Of a stretch of 17,822 bases of DNA, positions 1-5,814 are shown one piece after another. A program made the translations under genes and the position numbers. This stretch comes from Rhodoferax sp. (GTDB taxonomy: Bacteria > Pseudomonadota > Gammaproteobacteria > Burkholderiales > Burkholderiaceae_C), in contig JAQSDS010000339.1 of assembly GCA_029946045.1 (NCBI GenBank), positions 9,746 through 27,567 of the forward strand. The letters run 5' to 3'. Within the stretch, counting starts at the first letter, position 1. Every line of letters begins with the position of its first letter. Below the pieces are notes generated by a model. The model was not told the DNA's origin, did no database searches, and saw only the letters and a program-made list of their open reading frames with translations.

Positions 1-352
1 CAACTGACCAGGGGGTGGTCTTGAGGGTGTGCGCGTTTTTGGCCGGATCGGCCTTGTCGGTGCCAAATTCGTAAAAATTGTTGTACGTACTGGCGTCTTT
101 GTACTCGGTTACTTTCTCCATGATCAAGGCCCCGGCAACAGCCGAACGGTTGCGCGCCAAAGCGGCGTTTTGACCTGGAGCCGCCCAACTTTGCGCCAGC
201 GCCTCGCGCGAAGCCCACGAGGCCATGGCCACGCCAGCAGCGCCCGTGGCCATGAGGCGTATCAGGTCACGTCGTGACTGATAGGTGCGCAGCGGGGTGA
301 TGTCGCTGGGGACAGGATGAACAAAGCCGTCGGCATGGGTTTTAATAAGCAT
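1..352 (-). CDS. msrP: MsrP (YedY) protein-methionine-sulfoxide reductase catalytic subunit, N-terminal part, cut by window edge
   Basis: MsrP is the periplasmic molybdopterin subunit that reduces methionine sulfoxide in envelope proteins, taking electrons from the haem membrane protein MsrQ. The 117 visible residues start at ATG 352. They carry a twin-arginine signal (SRRDLIRLM at about residues 26-34, a small hydrophobic stretch, then an ALAQ cleavage region near 52-55). Next comes the family stretch [14 protein letters not shown] with KTTPW shortly after it, which closely resembles E. coli YedY. The catalytic cysteine and most of the molybdopterin domain lie beyond the left edge, where msrQ would also be expected. 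The signal implies export by Tat, and tatABC lies at the other end of this window. The gene is separated from the cytochrome c4 gene by a terminator and has its own candidate promoter. The identification is firm; only completeness is unknown. Confidence 0.93.
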   Translation of the reverse strand, partial: MLIKTHADGFVHPVPSDITPLRTYQSRRDLIRLMATGAAGVAMASWASREALAQSWAAPGQNAALARNRSAVAGALIMEKVTEYKDASTYNNFYEFGTDKADPAKNAHTLKTTPWSV

Positions 353-374
353 GGAAATGTCCTTTTAGACTTAA

Positions 375-399
375 GTCGCTAGAGCATAGAGTTTCTTAC
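375..399 (-). promoter_or_regulatory. Possible ECF sigma-factor promoter of msrP
   Basis: On the minus strand GTAAGA (399-394) is followed after 15 bases by CGAC (378-375), 22 bases before the msrP start codon. This resembles the published Caulobacter SigF pattern (GTAACC, 16 bases, CGAA). SigF-type ECF factors are known to control msrP/yedY-type genes in some proteobacteria under hypochlorite stress. A sigma-70 reading is poorer: TTGACG occurs upstream, but no good -10 lies at normal spacing. The match is short and partial, so this is a lead only. Confidence 0.3.
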
Positions 400-444
400 A
401 GCTGTTTGCCTACGTCAAAAAAATACACCCAGAGCCCTGCAGTC

Positions 445-480
445 AAAAAAAAGACAGTTTGCGGTAAACAAACTGTCTTT
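445..480 (-). terminator. Rho-independent terminator of the cytochrome c4 gene
   Basis: A perfect 12-bp inverted repeat (450-461 with 469-480) encloses a 7-base loop. Reading on the minus strand, the hairpin runs into a tract of T residues (complement of the A run at 445-452). It lies 54 bases after the cytochrome c4 stop codon and before the msrP promoter region, so it should separate the two same-strand genes. Confidence 0.88.
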
Positions 481-533
481 CTTGTCGCCGGTCAGGGTCA
501 TGACCTCCTGCGGCGTTTGGACTGGCGTTAAAG

Positions 534-1160
534 TTAACGCAAACCGGCGATGTAATCTGCCACGGCCTTGATTTCTCGGTCATTCATCTTGGCGGCAATC
601 TGGGTCATTTGCAAACTGTTCTTACGAATACCGTCCCGAAAATTAGTCAGCTGGGCGACTGCATATTCGGCGTGCTGGCCACTCAAACGCGGGTACTGAG
701 CCGGAATGCCGGCACCGTTCGGACTGTGGCAGCCAGCACAAGCAGGGATTTGGCGATCCGGGATACCACCACGGTAAATTTTTTCGCCCAGCAAAACCAG
801 CTCTTTTTCTTTGGCCGCGCCTGGTGTGGCTTTCTTGGTGGTCACCCAATAGGCGATGTTTTTCATATCGTCCTCACTCAAGGCTGCAGCCATGCCGGAC
901 ATGATTGCGTTTTCACGCTTGCCTGCCTTGAATTCAAGCAACTGTTTGATCAAATATTCAGGGTGTTGCTGTGCCAACTTGGGGTTGACTGGAATCAACG
1001 AATTGCCATCAGGCGCATGGCAAGCTGCGCAGACCCCCGCAAAACTGGCCTCACCTTTGGCCAGATCATGCTTGGCCGCGACAACGGCCTCTGCGGCAAC
1101 ACTTGAAAAAACAGCGGTAACCAGCGCGGCGGCAATGGTAAAGGTAGCAATCAGCTTCAT
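534..1160 (-). CDS. Dihaem cytochrome c4, periplasmic
   Basis: Cytochrome c4 is a soluble or membrane-attached dihaem electron carrier that usually passes electrons from the bc1 complex to terminal oxidases. The 208-residue product has a signal peptide (about residues 1-24, ending SSVAAEA). It has two similar c-type domains with haem motifs CAACH (44-48) and CAGCH (141-145). By comparison with known c4 proteins, M87 (MSGMAAAL) and M185 (MTQIAAKM) are the likely axial methionines, one in each domain. Length and two-domain layout are normal for c4. The gene is divergent from engB, a common arrangement in betaproteobacteria, and ends in a strong terminator. In many relatives resB and ccsB follow directly; here they do not. 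The petABC genes in the same window encode its likely electron donor complex. Confidence 0.93.
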   Translation of the reverse strand: MKLIATFTIAAALVTAVFSSVAAEAVVAAKHDLAKGEASFAGVCAACHAPDGNSLIPVNPKLAQQHPEYLIKQLLEFKAGKRENAIMSGMAAALSEDDMKNIAYWVTTKKATPGAAKEKELVLLGEKIYRGGIPDRQIPACAGCHSPNGAGIPAQYPRLSGQHAEYAVAQLTNFRDGIRKNSLQMTQIAAKMNDREIKAVADYIAGLR

Positions 1161-1199
1161 AAGTGGACAGGTCAGTTGTTGGTGTGGGTAAACCCTGTA

Positions 1200-1209
1200 A
1201 TTCTACAAT
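1200..1209. promoter_or_regulatory. Overlapping divergent -10 elements between cytochrome c4 and engB
   Basis: TACAAT at 1204-1209 on the plus strand is a good -10 for engB, and TAGAAT at 1205-1200 on the minus strand is a good -10 for the cytochrome c4 gene. They share bases 1204-1205. Neither has a strong -35; TTGGTG at 1179-1184 is the best for engB, at a long 19-base spacing. If both are real, the two promoters cannot be occupied at once. The plus-strand element includes an ATG (1208-1210) that would be an in-frame but probably untranslated start for engB. Confidence 0.42.
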
Positions 1210-1234
1210 GGCCCAACTTCACAGCGTTCACCCC

Positions 1235-1966
1235 ATGACAAAACAACCCAGCCCAATTGCACTCCAGCCAACATTGCCAGTCGAGCCACCCCCTTTTACG
1301 GTGACGCCCCTGGTGGCTTTGGGCTGGCTTCACACGGCAAAATTCCTCACCACGGCGCCGCAGCTGCATTTTTTGCCGCCCCTGAATGTGCCTGAAATTG
1401 CCTTTGTGGGCCGCTCCAACGCTGGAAAATCAACCTGCATCAACACCCTGACGCAACAAAAGCAGTTGGCCTTTGCGTCCAAAAAACCGGGACGAACCCA
1501 GCACATCAACCTGTTCTCACTGGGCAAACAAGGCGTCACCGATGCGGTTCTGGCTGATTTGCCTGGCTACGGCTACGCCGCCGTGCCCAAGCAGGACAAG
1601 ATTCGCTGGCAGCAGGTGATGGCCAACTACCTGGTGACCCGCGAAAACCTCAAAGCCATTGTGTTGATGTGTGACCCCCGCCACGGCCTCACCGAACTCG
1701 ATGAAGTCCTGCTCGACGTGGTCAGGCCCAGAGTGGAAGAAGGTTTGAAATTTTTGGTGATCCTGACCAAGGCCGACAAACTGACCCGGGCCGAGCAAAA
1801 CAAGGCCTTGTCGATCATGAAGCTGCAGGCAGGCGGCGGTGAGGTGCGTATGTTTTCAGCCACCAAACGTCAGGGGATTGATGAAGTCGCCACGCTGCTA
1901 TGGCAGTGGGCCCACCCCACACCCAGCGCAGCAACAACGGCCGACATCGCGAACCCAACACCCTGA
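1235..1966 (+). CDS. engB: EngB/YihA (YsxC) ribosome-biogenesis GTPase
   Basis: EngB is an essential TrmE-Era-type GTPase needed for late assembly of the large ribosomal subunit. From ATG 1235 the product has 243 residues. The GTP-binding motifs are in order: G1 GRSNAGKST (59-67), G3 DLPG (108-111) followed by YGYA, G4 TKAD (178-181) and G5 SAT (208-210). GRTQH at 86-90 is the family's switch I region. An in-frame ATG at 1208 would add 9 residues, but it overlaps the TACAAT -10 box, so I prefer 1235 although no clear Shine-Dalgarno sequence precedes either. The first 40 residues and the Ala/Thr/Pro-rich last 15 are outside the conserved domain. The gene converges on the acyltransferase gene, with a 22-base gap and no visible terminator. 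Confidence 0.93.
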   Translation: MTKQPSPIALQPTLPVEPPPFTVTPLVALGWLHTAKFLTTAPQLHFLPPLNVPEIAFVGRSNAGKSTCINTLTQQKQLAFASKKPGRTQHINLFSLGKQGVTDAVLADLPGYGYAAVPKQDKIRWQQVMANYLVTRENLKAIVLMCDPRHGLTELDEVLLDVVRPRVEEGLKFLVILTKADKLTRAEQNKALSIMKLQAGGGEVRMFSATKRQGIDEVATLLWQWAHPTPSAATTADIANPTP

Positions 1967-1988
1967 GCGCACGACCCATGGCCGCAGG

Positions 1989-2858
1989 TTAGCGGTAAAC
2001 ATCCAGCGCGCCAGCAGGCTGGTCTTTGAAGCGCTTGTGCACCCAGTAGTACTGCTCTGGCATGGTATCGATATAGCCCTGCAGGCGTGTGTTCATCAGC
2101 GCTGTGTCGGCCCGCAAATCATCGGTCGGGTAATCTGTCCAGGCCGGCAAAACCTGGACCTCATAACCTTGGGCCGTCATGCGGGTCACCACCGGCACCA
2201 CTTTGGCCCGGCCCAGCCGGGCAAAACGCGACAAACTGGGGACGGTTGCGGCTGGCACAGCATAAAACGGTACAAACAGTGACTCACGTGGACCAAAGTT
2301 CATGTCAGGCAATAAATAGAGCGGATCACCCTGGCGCAAGCTGGCAAGAATGGTCTTAACGCCATCCGCCCGGCCAAACAAGCGGCAGGAGCCAAAGCGT
2401 TGGCGTCCTTGCAGAATCCACGCGTCAGCTATTTTGTTGGTCTGATCGGTGTAAATGGTGGTGAAGTGGCGCGGCAATTGTTGTGTCAGTGCCGTCCAGC
2501 CCGCGTCAAGCCCGACAAAATGGGGCGCGAAAATAACCAACGGTTCGCTCCCCTGAAATTCTTCGACAGCACCTGTGAGGGTCAAGCGGGAGCGGACCAG
2601 CTCGGGCGAGCCATGCCACAGCCAACCTCGGTCCAGCCAGGCTTGTGCAAAACGTACAAACACCCGGCGGCTCAAGCAGCTTAATTCGGCACCCGTTAGC
2701 TGAGGGAAACACAGGCGCAAATTGGTCTGCACCACGCCCCGGCGCTGCGCTACCACGACATACAGCAGCCACCCCAGCAGCCAACCCAGAGCGCGCACCC
2801 AGGCCACAGGCAAAGGCGCCAGAAGCCCTATCAGATACAAAACAAATCGGGTTCCCAT
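1989..2858 (-). CDS. LpxL/HtrB-family lysophospholipid (lipid A) acyltransferase, HX4D type
   Basis: Proteins of this family transfer a fatty acid from acyl-ACP to a lipid A precursor at the inner face of the inner membrane. The 289-residue product starts with a hydrophobic anchor (about 4-36) followed by QRRGVVQTNLRLCFP, a typical LpxL N-terminal pattern. The catalytic motif is HFVGLD (H113-D118), of the HX4D type rather than HX4E. YYWVHKRFK near the C terminus is the family's W-H-R-F-K segment. I chose ATG 2858. A TTG at 2891 is in frame and overlaps the upstream stop codon, and would add 11 residues (IRPRPSIHSS) not expected in the family. The start lies at the end of a short CCAT repeat. 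It is downstream of and probably cotranscribed with the second acyltransferase. The exact acyl position (LpxL or LpxM role) cannot be told from sequence. Confidence 0.85.
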   Translation of the reverse strand: MGTRFVLYLIGLLAPLPVAWVRALGWLLGWLLYVVVAQRRGVVQTNLRLCFPQLTGAELSCLSRRVFVRFAQAWLDRGWLWHGSPELVRSRLTLTGAVEEFQGSEPLVIFAPHFVGLDAGWTALTQQLPRHFTTIYTDQTNKIADAWILQGRQRFGSCRLFGRADGVKTILASLRQGDPLYLLPDMNFGPRESLFVPFYAVPAATVPSLSRFARLGRAKVVPVVTRMTAQGYEVQVLPAWTDYPTDDLRADTALMNTRLQGYIDTMPEQYYWVHKRFKDQPAGALDVYR

Positions 2859-2876
2859 GGATGAATGGATGGATGG
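2856..2876 (-). repeat. Short tetranucleotide repeat at an acyltransferase start codon
   Basis: On the minus strand five consecutive 4-base units run from 2876 to 2857: CCAT, CCAT, CCAT, TCAT, CCAT. The last supplies the AT of the chosen ATG start codon (2858-2856). One unit is imperfect, and five copies is short for a contingency locus, so this may be chance. Confidence 0.5.
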
Positions 2877-2887
2877 CCTGGGCCGTA

Positions 2888-3715
2888 TCAATCAGTACGC
2901 GGCTGTTTATACCGCGCATAACCCCACAAATACTGCTGCGGGCATTGCAGGACCAGCGTTTCCATAGCGTGGTTGACCACCGTCACCGCCTCAGGCAGGT
3001 CGGCTGGCAGGGCTTGCGCCAGCGGGCGCACATGCACCCGGTAGCCGCGCCCCATGGGCAAACGCTCGCCCCAGGCCAGCAACACCGTGGCACCCGTTTG
3101 CTGTATCAAGCGCACCGACAAGGTCATGGTGTAGGCCTCTCGGCCAAAAAACGGCGCCATCACACCCATGCCCAGCGGCGGTACTTGGTCTGGCAGCAAG
3201 CCCACTGCTTGCCCCTGCTTGAGGGCCTTGATGAGTTGCTTGACGCCTGAGAGATTGGTGGCTGCGGCTTGCAGACCCGGGCGCAGCCGTGCGGTGTCTA
3301 CCAGCGCCTTCAGCCAGCGCTGGCGGGGCGGCCGATACAAAACGGTCATGGGTTTACCAGTCTGGCCAAAACGCTGCGCGTAGGCGCGCGCCGCAATCTC
3401 GAAACACCCCAGATGCGGGGTCAGAAACACCAAGCCACGCCCCAATGCAAGTGCCGCCTCCACATGCTCGGCGCCGTTCCACATCACGGGCACCGGGCGT
3501 CCCAGCCACAAACGAGGCAGCTCAAACACAAGCTTGCCACTTTCCCCTACGGCCTTCATCCATTGGTGCCGGTTCAACCCAGCCAAAGCGGCATGGCTGA
3601 CGAATCGCTCTCGGTACGTGGGCGACGCCAAAAACGCCAACCAACCCAGCGCCACACCCATGCCATGCAACAGCCACAAGGGCCAGACTGCCAACAGTTT
3701 GAATAGGGTGATCAT
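2888..3715 (-). CDS. LpxL/HtrB-family lysophospholipid (lipid A) acyltransferase, HX4E type
   Basis: This is a second acyltransferase of the LpxL/LpxM family, likely an inner-membrane enzyme adding a secondary acyl chain to lipid A. The 275-residue product begins with a hydrophobic anchor (about 1-31), then SPTYRERF. The catalytic motif is HLGCFE (H101-E106), within FLTPHLGCFEIAARAY. PDQVPP (in LLPDQVPPLGMGV) and WGYARYKQP near the end are also family patterns. ATG 3715 is the start that matches the family; the reading frame stays open for 48 codons upstream, but those residues look non-coding. The stop lies 29 bases before the ATG of the HX4D gene, so the two form a tandem pair on one transcript. 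The promoter probably lies in the metK intergenic region; a weak -10 (TATTTT at 3730-3725) is visible. Confidence 0.86.
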   Translation of the reverse strand: MITLFKLLAVWPLWLLHGMGVALGWLAFLASPTYRERFVSHAALAGLNRHQWMKAVGESGKLVFELPRLWLGRPVPVMWNGAEHVEAALALGRGLVFLTPHLGCFEIAARAYAQRFGQTGKPMTVLYRPPRQRWLKALVDTARLRPGLQAAATNLSGVKQLIKALKQGQAVGLLPDQVPPLGMGVMAPFFGREAYTMTLSVRLIQQTGATVLLAWGERLPMGRGYRVHVRPLAQALPADLPEAVTVVNHAMETLVLQCPQQYLWGYARYKQPRTD

Positions 3716-3729
3716 GGGTGCGTTAAAAT
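3699..3729 (+). promoter_or_regulatory. Candidate metK promoter
   Basis: TAAAAT (3724-3729) is a good -10. TTGAAT (3699-3704) is a reasonable -35 at a 19-base spacing, longer than ideal. Transcription would start near 3736, exactly where the first hairpin of the metK leader begins. The -35 lies inside the start of the divergent acyltransferase gene. Confidence 0.45.
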
Positions 3730-3735
3730 ATGAGA

Positions 3736-3904
3736 GTCGCCGAGTTATGGAACTACTTGCAGGGCGACACACAAGCGCCACCCTACCTGGGTTGCGATTG
3801 TGCCTTGTCAAACCAATGACACATCTGCTAAAGCGTTCGCCGAAAGCCCTAAAAGCCAAAGCAACGCGCGAGGCTTGTTAACTTTTACTAAAGGGCTTTT
3901 CATC
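3736..3904 (+). promoter_or_regulatory. Structured metK leader, possible cis-regulatory RNA
   Basis: Four hairpins can be drawn by eye. P1: GTCGCC (3736-3741) pairs with GGCGAC (3763-3768), with an inner AGTT/AACT. P2: a hairpin from 3770 to 3802 with 12 pairs (CACAA/TTGTG, CGC/GCG, ACCC/GGGT), two single mismatches and a 5-base loop. P3: TGTCA (3806-3810) with TGACA (3817-3821). P4: AAAGCCCT (3843-3850) with AGGGCTTT (3892-3899), with an inner AAGCC/GGCTT. P4 includes the probable Shine-Dalgarno bases (AAGG at 3891-3894) about 10 bases before ATG 3905. A competing 7-bp pairing, AAAAGCC (3851-3857) with GGCTTTT (3894-3900), uses the same 3' strand. I do not recognise it as SAM-I, SAM-II, SAM/SAH or SAH type. 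No folding energy was computed. Confidence 0.4.
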
Positions 3905-5086
3905 ATGGCGAACGATTTTTTATTTACCTCCGAGTCAGTCTCTGAAGGTCACCCCGACAAGGTGGCAGACCAGATCTCTGACGCGATTCTGGACGCAGTG
4001 TTCAAACAAGACCCCAAATCACGGGTCGCTGCAGAGACCCTGTGCAACACTGGCTTGGTGCTGTTAGCTGGTGAAATCACCACCAACGCCAGCGTCGACT
4101 ACATCCAGATCGCGCGCGACACGCTCAAACGCATCGGTTACGACAACTCTGACTACGGTATTGACTACAAGGGCTGCGCGGTGCTGGTGGCTTACGACAA
4201 GCAAAGCAACGACATTGCCCAGGGCGTGGACCACGCCAGCGACGATCACCTCAACACCGGTGCTGGCGACCAGGGCCTGATGTTCGGCTACGCATGCAAC
4301 GAAACCCCCGAGCTGATGCCCGCCCCCATTTACTACGCCCACCGTCTGGTCGAACGCCAGGCTCAGTTGCGCAAAGACGGCCGCCTGCCCTTTTTGCGCC
4401 CGGATGCCAAGAGCCAGGTCACCATGCGCTACGTGGACGGAAAACCTCACAGCATCGACACCGTGGTGCTTTCAAGTCAACACAGCCCTGAAATGAGCCT
4501 GGGCCACCGCATGACCGATGCGTTTTATGAAGCGATCCGCGAAGAGATCATTAAACCCGTCTTGCCCAAAGAATGGCTGACAGCCGATACCAAGTACCTG
4601 ATCAACCCGACTGGCCGTTTTGTGGTGGGTGGCCCGCAGGGCGACTGCGGTTTAACCGGTCGCAAGATCATTGTCGACACCTACGGCGGTGCCTGCCCCC
4701 ACGGTGGTGGCGCCTTCAGCGGTAAAGACCCAACAAAAGTTGACCGCTCTGCCGCCTACGCTGCGCGCTATGTGGCCAAAAACATTGTGGCTGCCGGCTT
4801 GGCACGCCAATGCCAGATCCAGGTAGCCTACGCCATCGGCGTGGCCAAACCCATGAATGTGACGGTCTATACCGAAGGCACAGGCGTGATCCCGGACGAA
4901 GACATCGCCGCCTTGGTTCACCGCCACTTTGACCTGCGCCCGCGCGGCATCATTCAGATGCTGGACCTGCTGCGCCCCATCTACGAAAAGACCGCCGCTT
5001 ACGGTCACTTCGGTCGCGAAGAACCTGAATTCACCTGGGAGAGCACCGACAAAGCCCAGGCGCTGCGCGCAGAAGCCGGGTTGTAG
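3905..5086 (+). CDS. metK: S-adenosylmethionine synthetase (methionine adenosyltransferase)
   Basis: MetK makes S-adenosylmethionine from methionine and ATP in the cytoplasm, the source of methyl groups for the cell. The 393-residue product is full length for bacterial MetK. Visible signatures are [15 protein letters not shown] (residues 13-27, active-site His16 and Asp18), GAGDQG followed by MFGYACNE in the first third, and [16 protein letters not shown] with the phosphate-binding loop. ATG 3905 gives the standard N terminus [15 protein letters not shown]; the frame is open further upstream but that part is leader. A weak Shine-Dalgarno (AAGG, 3891-3894) lies within a possible hairpin, so translation may be controlled by leader folding. 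It is a single-gene unit, divergent from the acyltransferases, and ends 12 bases before a terminator hairpin. Confidence 0.98.
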   Translation: MANDFLFTSESVSEGHPDKVADQISDAILDAVFKQDPKSRVAAETLCNTGLVLLAGEITTNASVDYIQIARDTLKRIGYDNSDYGIDYKGCAVLVAYDKQSNDIAQGVDHASDDHLNTGAGDQGLMFGYACNETPELMPAPIYYAHRLVERQAQLRKDGRLPFLRPDAKSQVTMRYVDGKPHSIDTVVLSSQHSPEMSLGHRMTDAFYEAIREEIIKPVLPKEWLTADTKYLINPTGRFVVGGPQGDCGLTGRKIIVDTYGGACPHGGGAFSGKDPTKVDRSAAYAARYVAKNIVAAGLARQCQIQVAYAIGVAKPMNVTVYTEGTGVIPDEDIAALVHRHFDLRPRGIIQMLDLLRPIYEKTAAYGHFGREEPEFTWESTDKAQALRAEAGL

Positions 5087-5097
5087 TCTCACGTAAA

Positions 5098-5131
5098 AAA
5101 GGCCTCAAAGTATCACTACTTGGAGGCCTTT
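5098..5131. terminator. Bidirectional terminator between metK and tRNA-Thr
   Basis: A 9-bp stem (5098-5106 with 5123-5131) continues after one A-G mismatch into a further 5 bp (5108-5112 with 5117-5121) around a 4-base loop. On the minus strand the hairpin is followed by six T residues, so it should be a strong terminator for the tRNA. On the plus strand it ends in only three T residues, so it would serve metK more weakly. Confidence 0.85.
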
Positions 5132-5142
5132 AGACTGTCTGA

Positions 5143-5218
5143 TGGTGCCGATTATCGGATTCGAACTGATGACCTACCGCTTACAAGGCGGTTGCTCTAC
5201 CAACTGAGCTAAATCGGC
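5143..5218 (-). tRNA. tRNA-Thr (anticodon UGU), CCA encoded
   Basis: The minus strand folds into a normal cloverleaf of 76 bases: acceptor GCCGATT/AATCGGC, D-arm GCTC/GAGC, anticodon stem ACCGC/GCGGT with loop CTTGTAA, T-loop TTCGAAT, discriminator A and an encoded CCA (5143-5145). The anticodon TGT reads Thr ACA codons. One oddity is an A-C mismatch at positions 52-62 of the T-stem (bases 5167 and 5157). It lies between sspB and metK and ends at a terminator. A -10-like TAAAAT (5233-5228) sits just upstream. Confidence 0.95.
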
Positions 5219-5227
5219 ACGATTCGT

Positions 5228-5233
5228 ATTTTA
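5228..5233 (-). promoter_or_regulatory. Possible -10 element of tRNA-Thr
   Basis: TAAAAT on the minus strand ends 9 bases before the mature 5' end of the tRNA, as expected for a short tRNA leader. No convincing -35 is seen at 16-18 bases. The tRNA could instead be read through from sspB, which ends about 60 bases upstream with no terminator between them. Confidence 0.35.
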
Positions 5234-5275
5234 CATGCTGGATTCACGCACCATTGACGTTCCAGCCATGCTTAT

Positions 5276-5797
5276 TTACTTGATGCGTGTAAGCGTAGGA
5301 CGGCCAGTTGTCTCGGGCTTCGATGAGATTTTTTGCGTTGATTTTTTGGTTTTGGTGCTGGCTGCTACTGGAACGCTGGCCAGTTTTGCCTGCTCGGGCT
5401 CTTTGGTAGCACCCTGATCCGACGTGTCGCCTTGTAGCGATTGCTCAGCCAGGCTAGCGTCCTGTGACTGCTGACTGGCTTTTGGAAAAGCCATGCCTTG
5501 ACCCGTCTCACGGGCAAAAATAGCTAAAACACGGTCCACTGGCACCATCACATCACGCGCCACACCGGCGAATCGCGCTTTGAATGCCAGATAGTCGTTG
5601 CCGAGCTGAAGACCGGTCGTCGAGTCATAGCTGATGTTGAGCACGATTTCGTCATCTTTGACATATTCATGCGGCACCTGCACGCTAGCGTCCACCGCCA
5701 CGGTCACGTAAGGCGTCAGTCCGTTGTCGGTACACCATTCGTGCCAGGCGCGAATCAGGTAAGGCTGGGACGATGTCAATTCCGAAGGTGAATTCAT
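5276..5797 (-). CDS. sspB: SspB, ClpXP protease specificity-enhancing factor
   Basis: SspB is an adaptor that brings ssrA-tagged and some other proteins to the ClpXP protease. The 173-residue product has the folded substrate-binding domain in the first 110 residues (PYLIRAWHEWCTDNGLTPYVTV, then VLNISYDSTTGLQLGNDYLAFKARF). A polar Gln/Ser/Ala/Lys-rich linker of about 50 residues follows, then the C-terminal segment GRPTLTRIK. That tail matches the ClpX-binding (XB) tail of E. coli SspB, which ends RPALRVVK. ATG 5797 gives the normal N terminus; the frame is open upstream but that part overlaps sspA. It starts 17 bases after the sspA stop, the usual sspA-sspB pairing, so both are probably made from one transcript. 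Confidence 0.94.
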   Translation of the reverse strand: MNSPSELTSSQPYLIRAWHEWCTDNGLTPYVTVAVDASVQVPHEYVKDDEIVLNISYDSTTGLQLGNDYLAFKARFAGVARDVMVPVDRVLAIFARETGQGMAFPKASQQSQDASLAEQSLQGDTSDQGATKEPEQAKLASVPVAASTKTKKSTQKISSKPETTGRPTLTRIK

Positions 5798-5814
5798 AGC
5801 GTCAGCACCGCCTA

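Noticed and set aside
496..505. Perfect 10-base palindrome GGTCATGACC after the cytochrome c4 gene
   Set aside because: It is short, has no partner site and lies between a stop codon and a terminator; likely chance.
1163..1234. Upstream extensions of engB (starts at 1163 or 1208)
   Set aside because: The first lies before the proposed transcription start, and the second overlaps the -10 box. The added residues are not expected in EngB.
2859..2891. TTG start for the HX4D acyltransferase that overlaps the upstream stop
   Set aside because: It would add 11 residues not expected in the family, and no Shine-Dalgarno is seen. The ATG at 2858 begins directly at the membrane anchor. Kept as an alternative only.
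3736..3904. Known SAM or SAH riboswitch upstream of metK
   Set aside because: The conserved cores I know for SAM-I, SAM-II, SAM/SAH and SAH types are not visible. A few bases near 3884-3895 (ACTAAAGGG) loosely resemble the 3' part of SAM-II, but the rest of its pseudoknot is not present.
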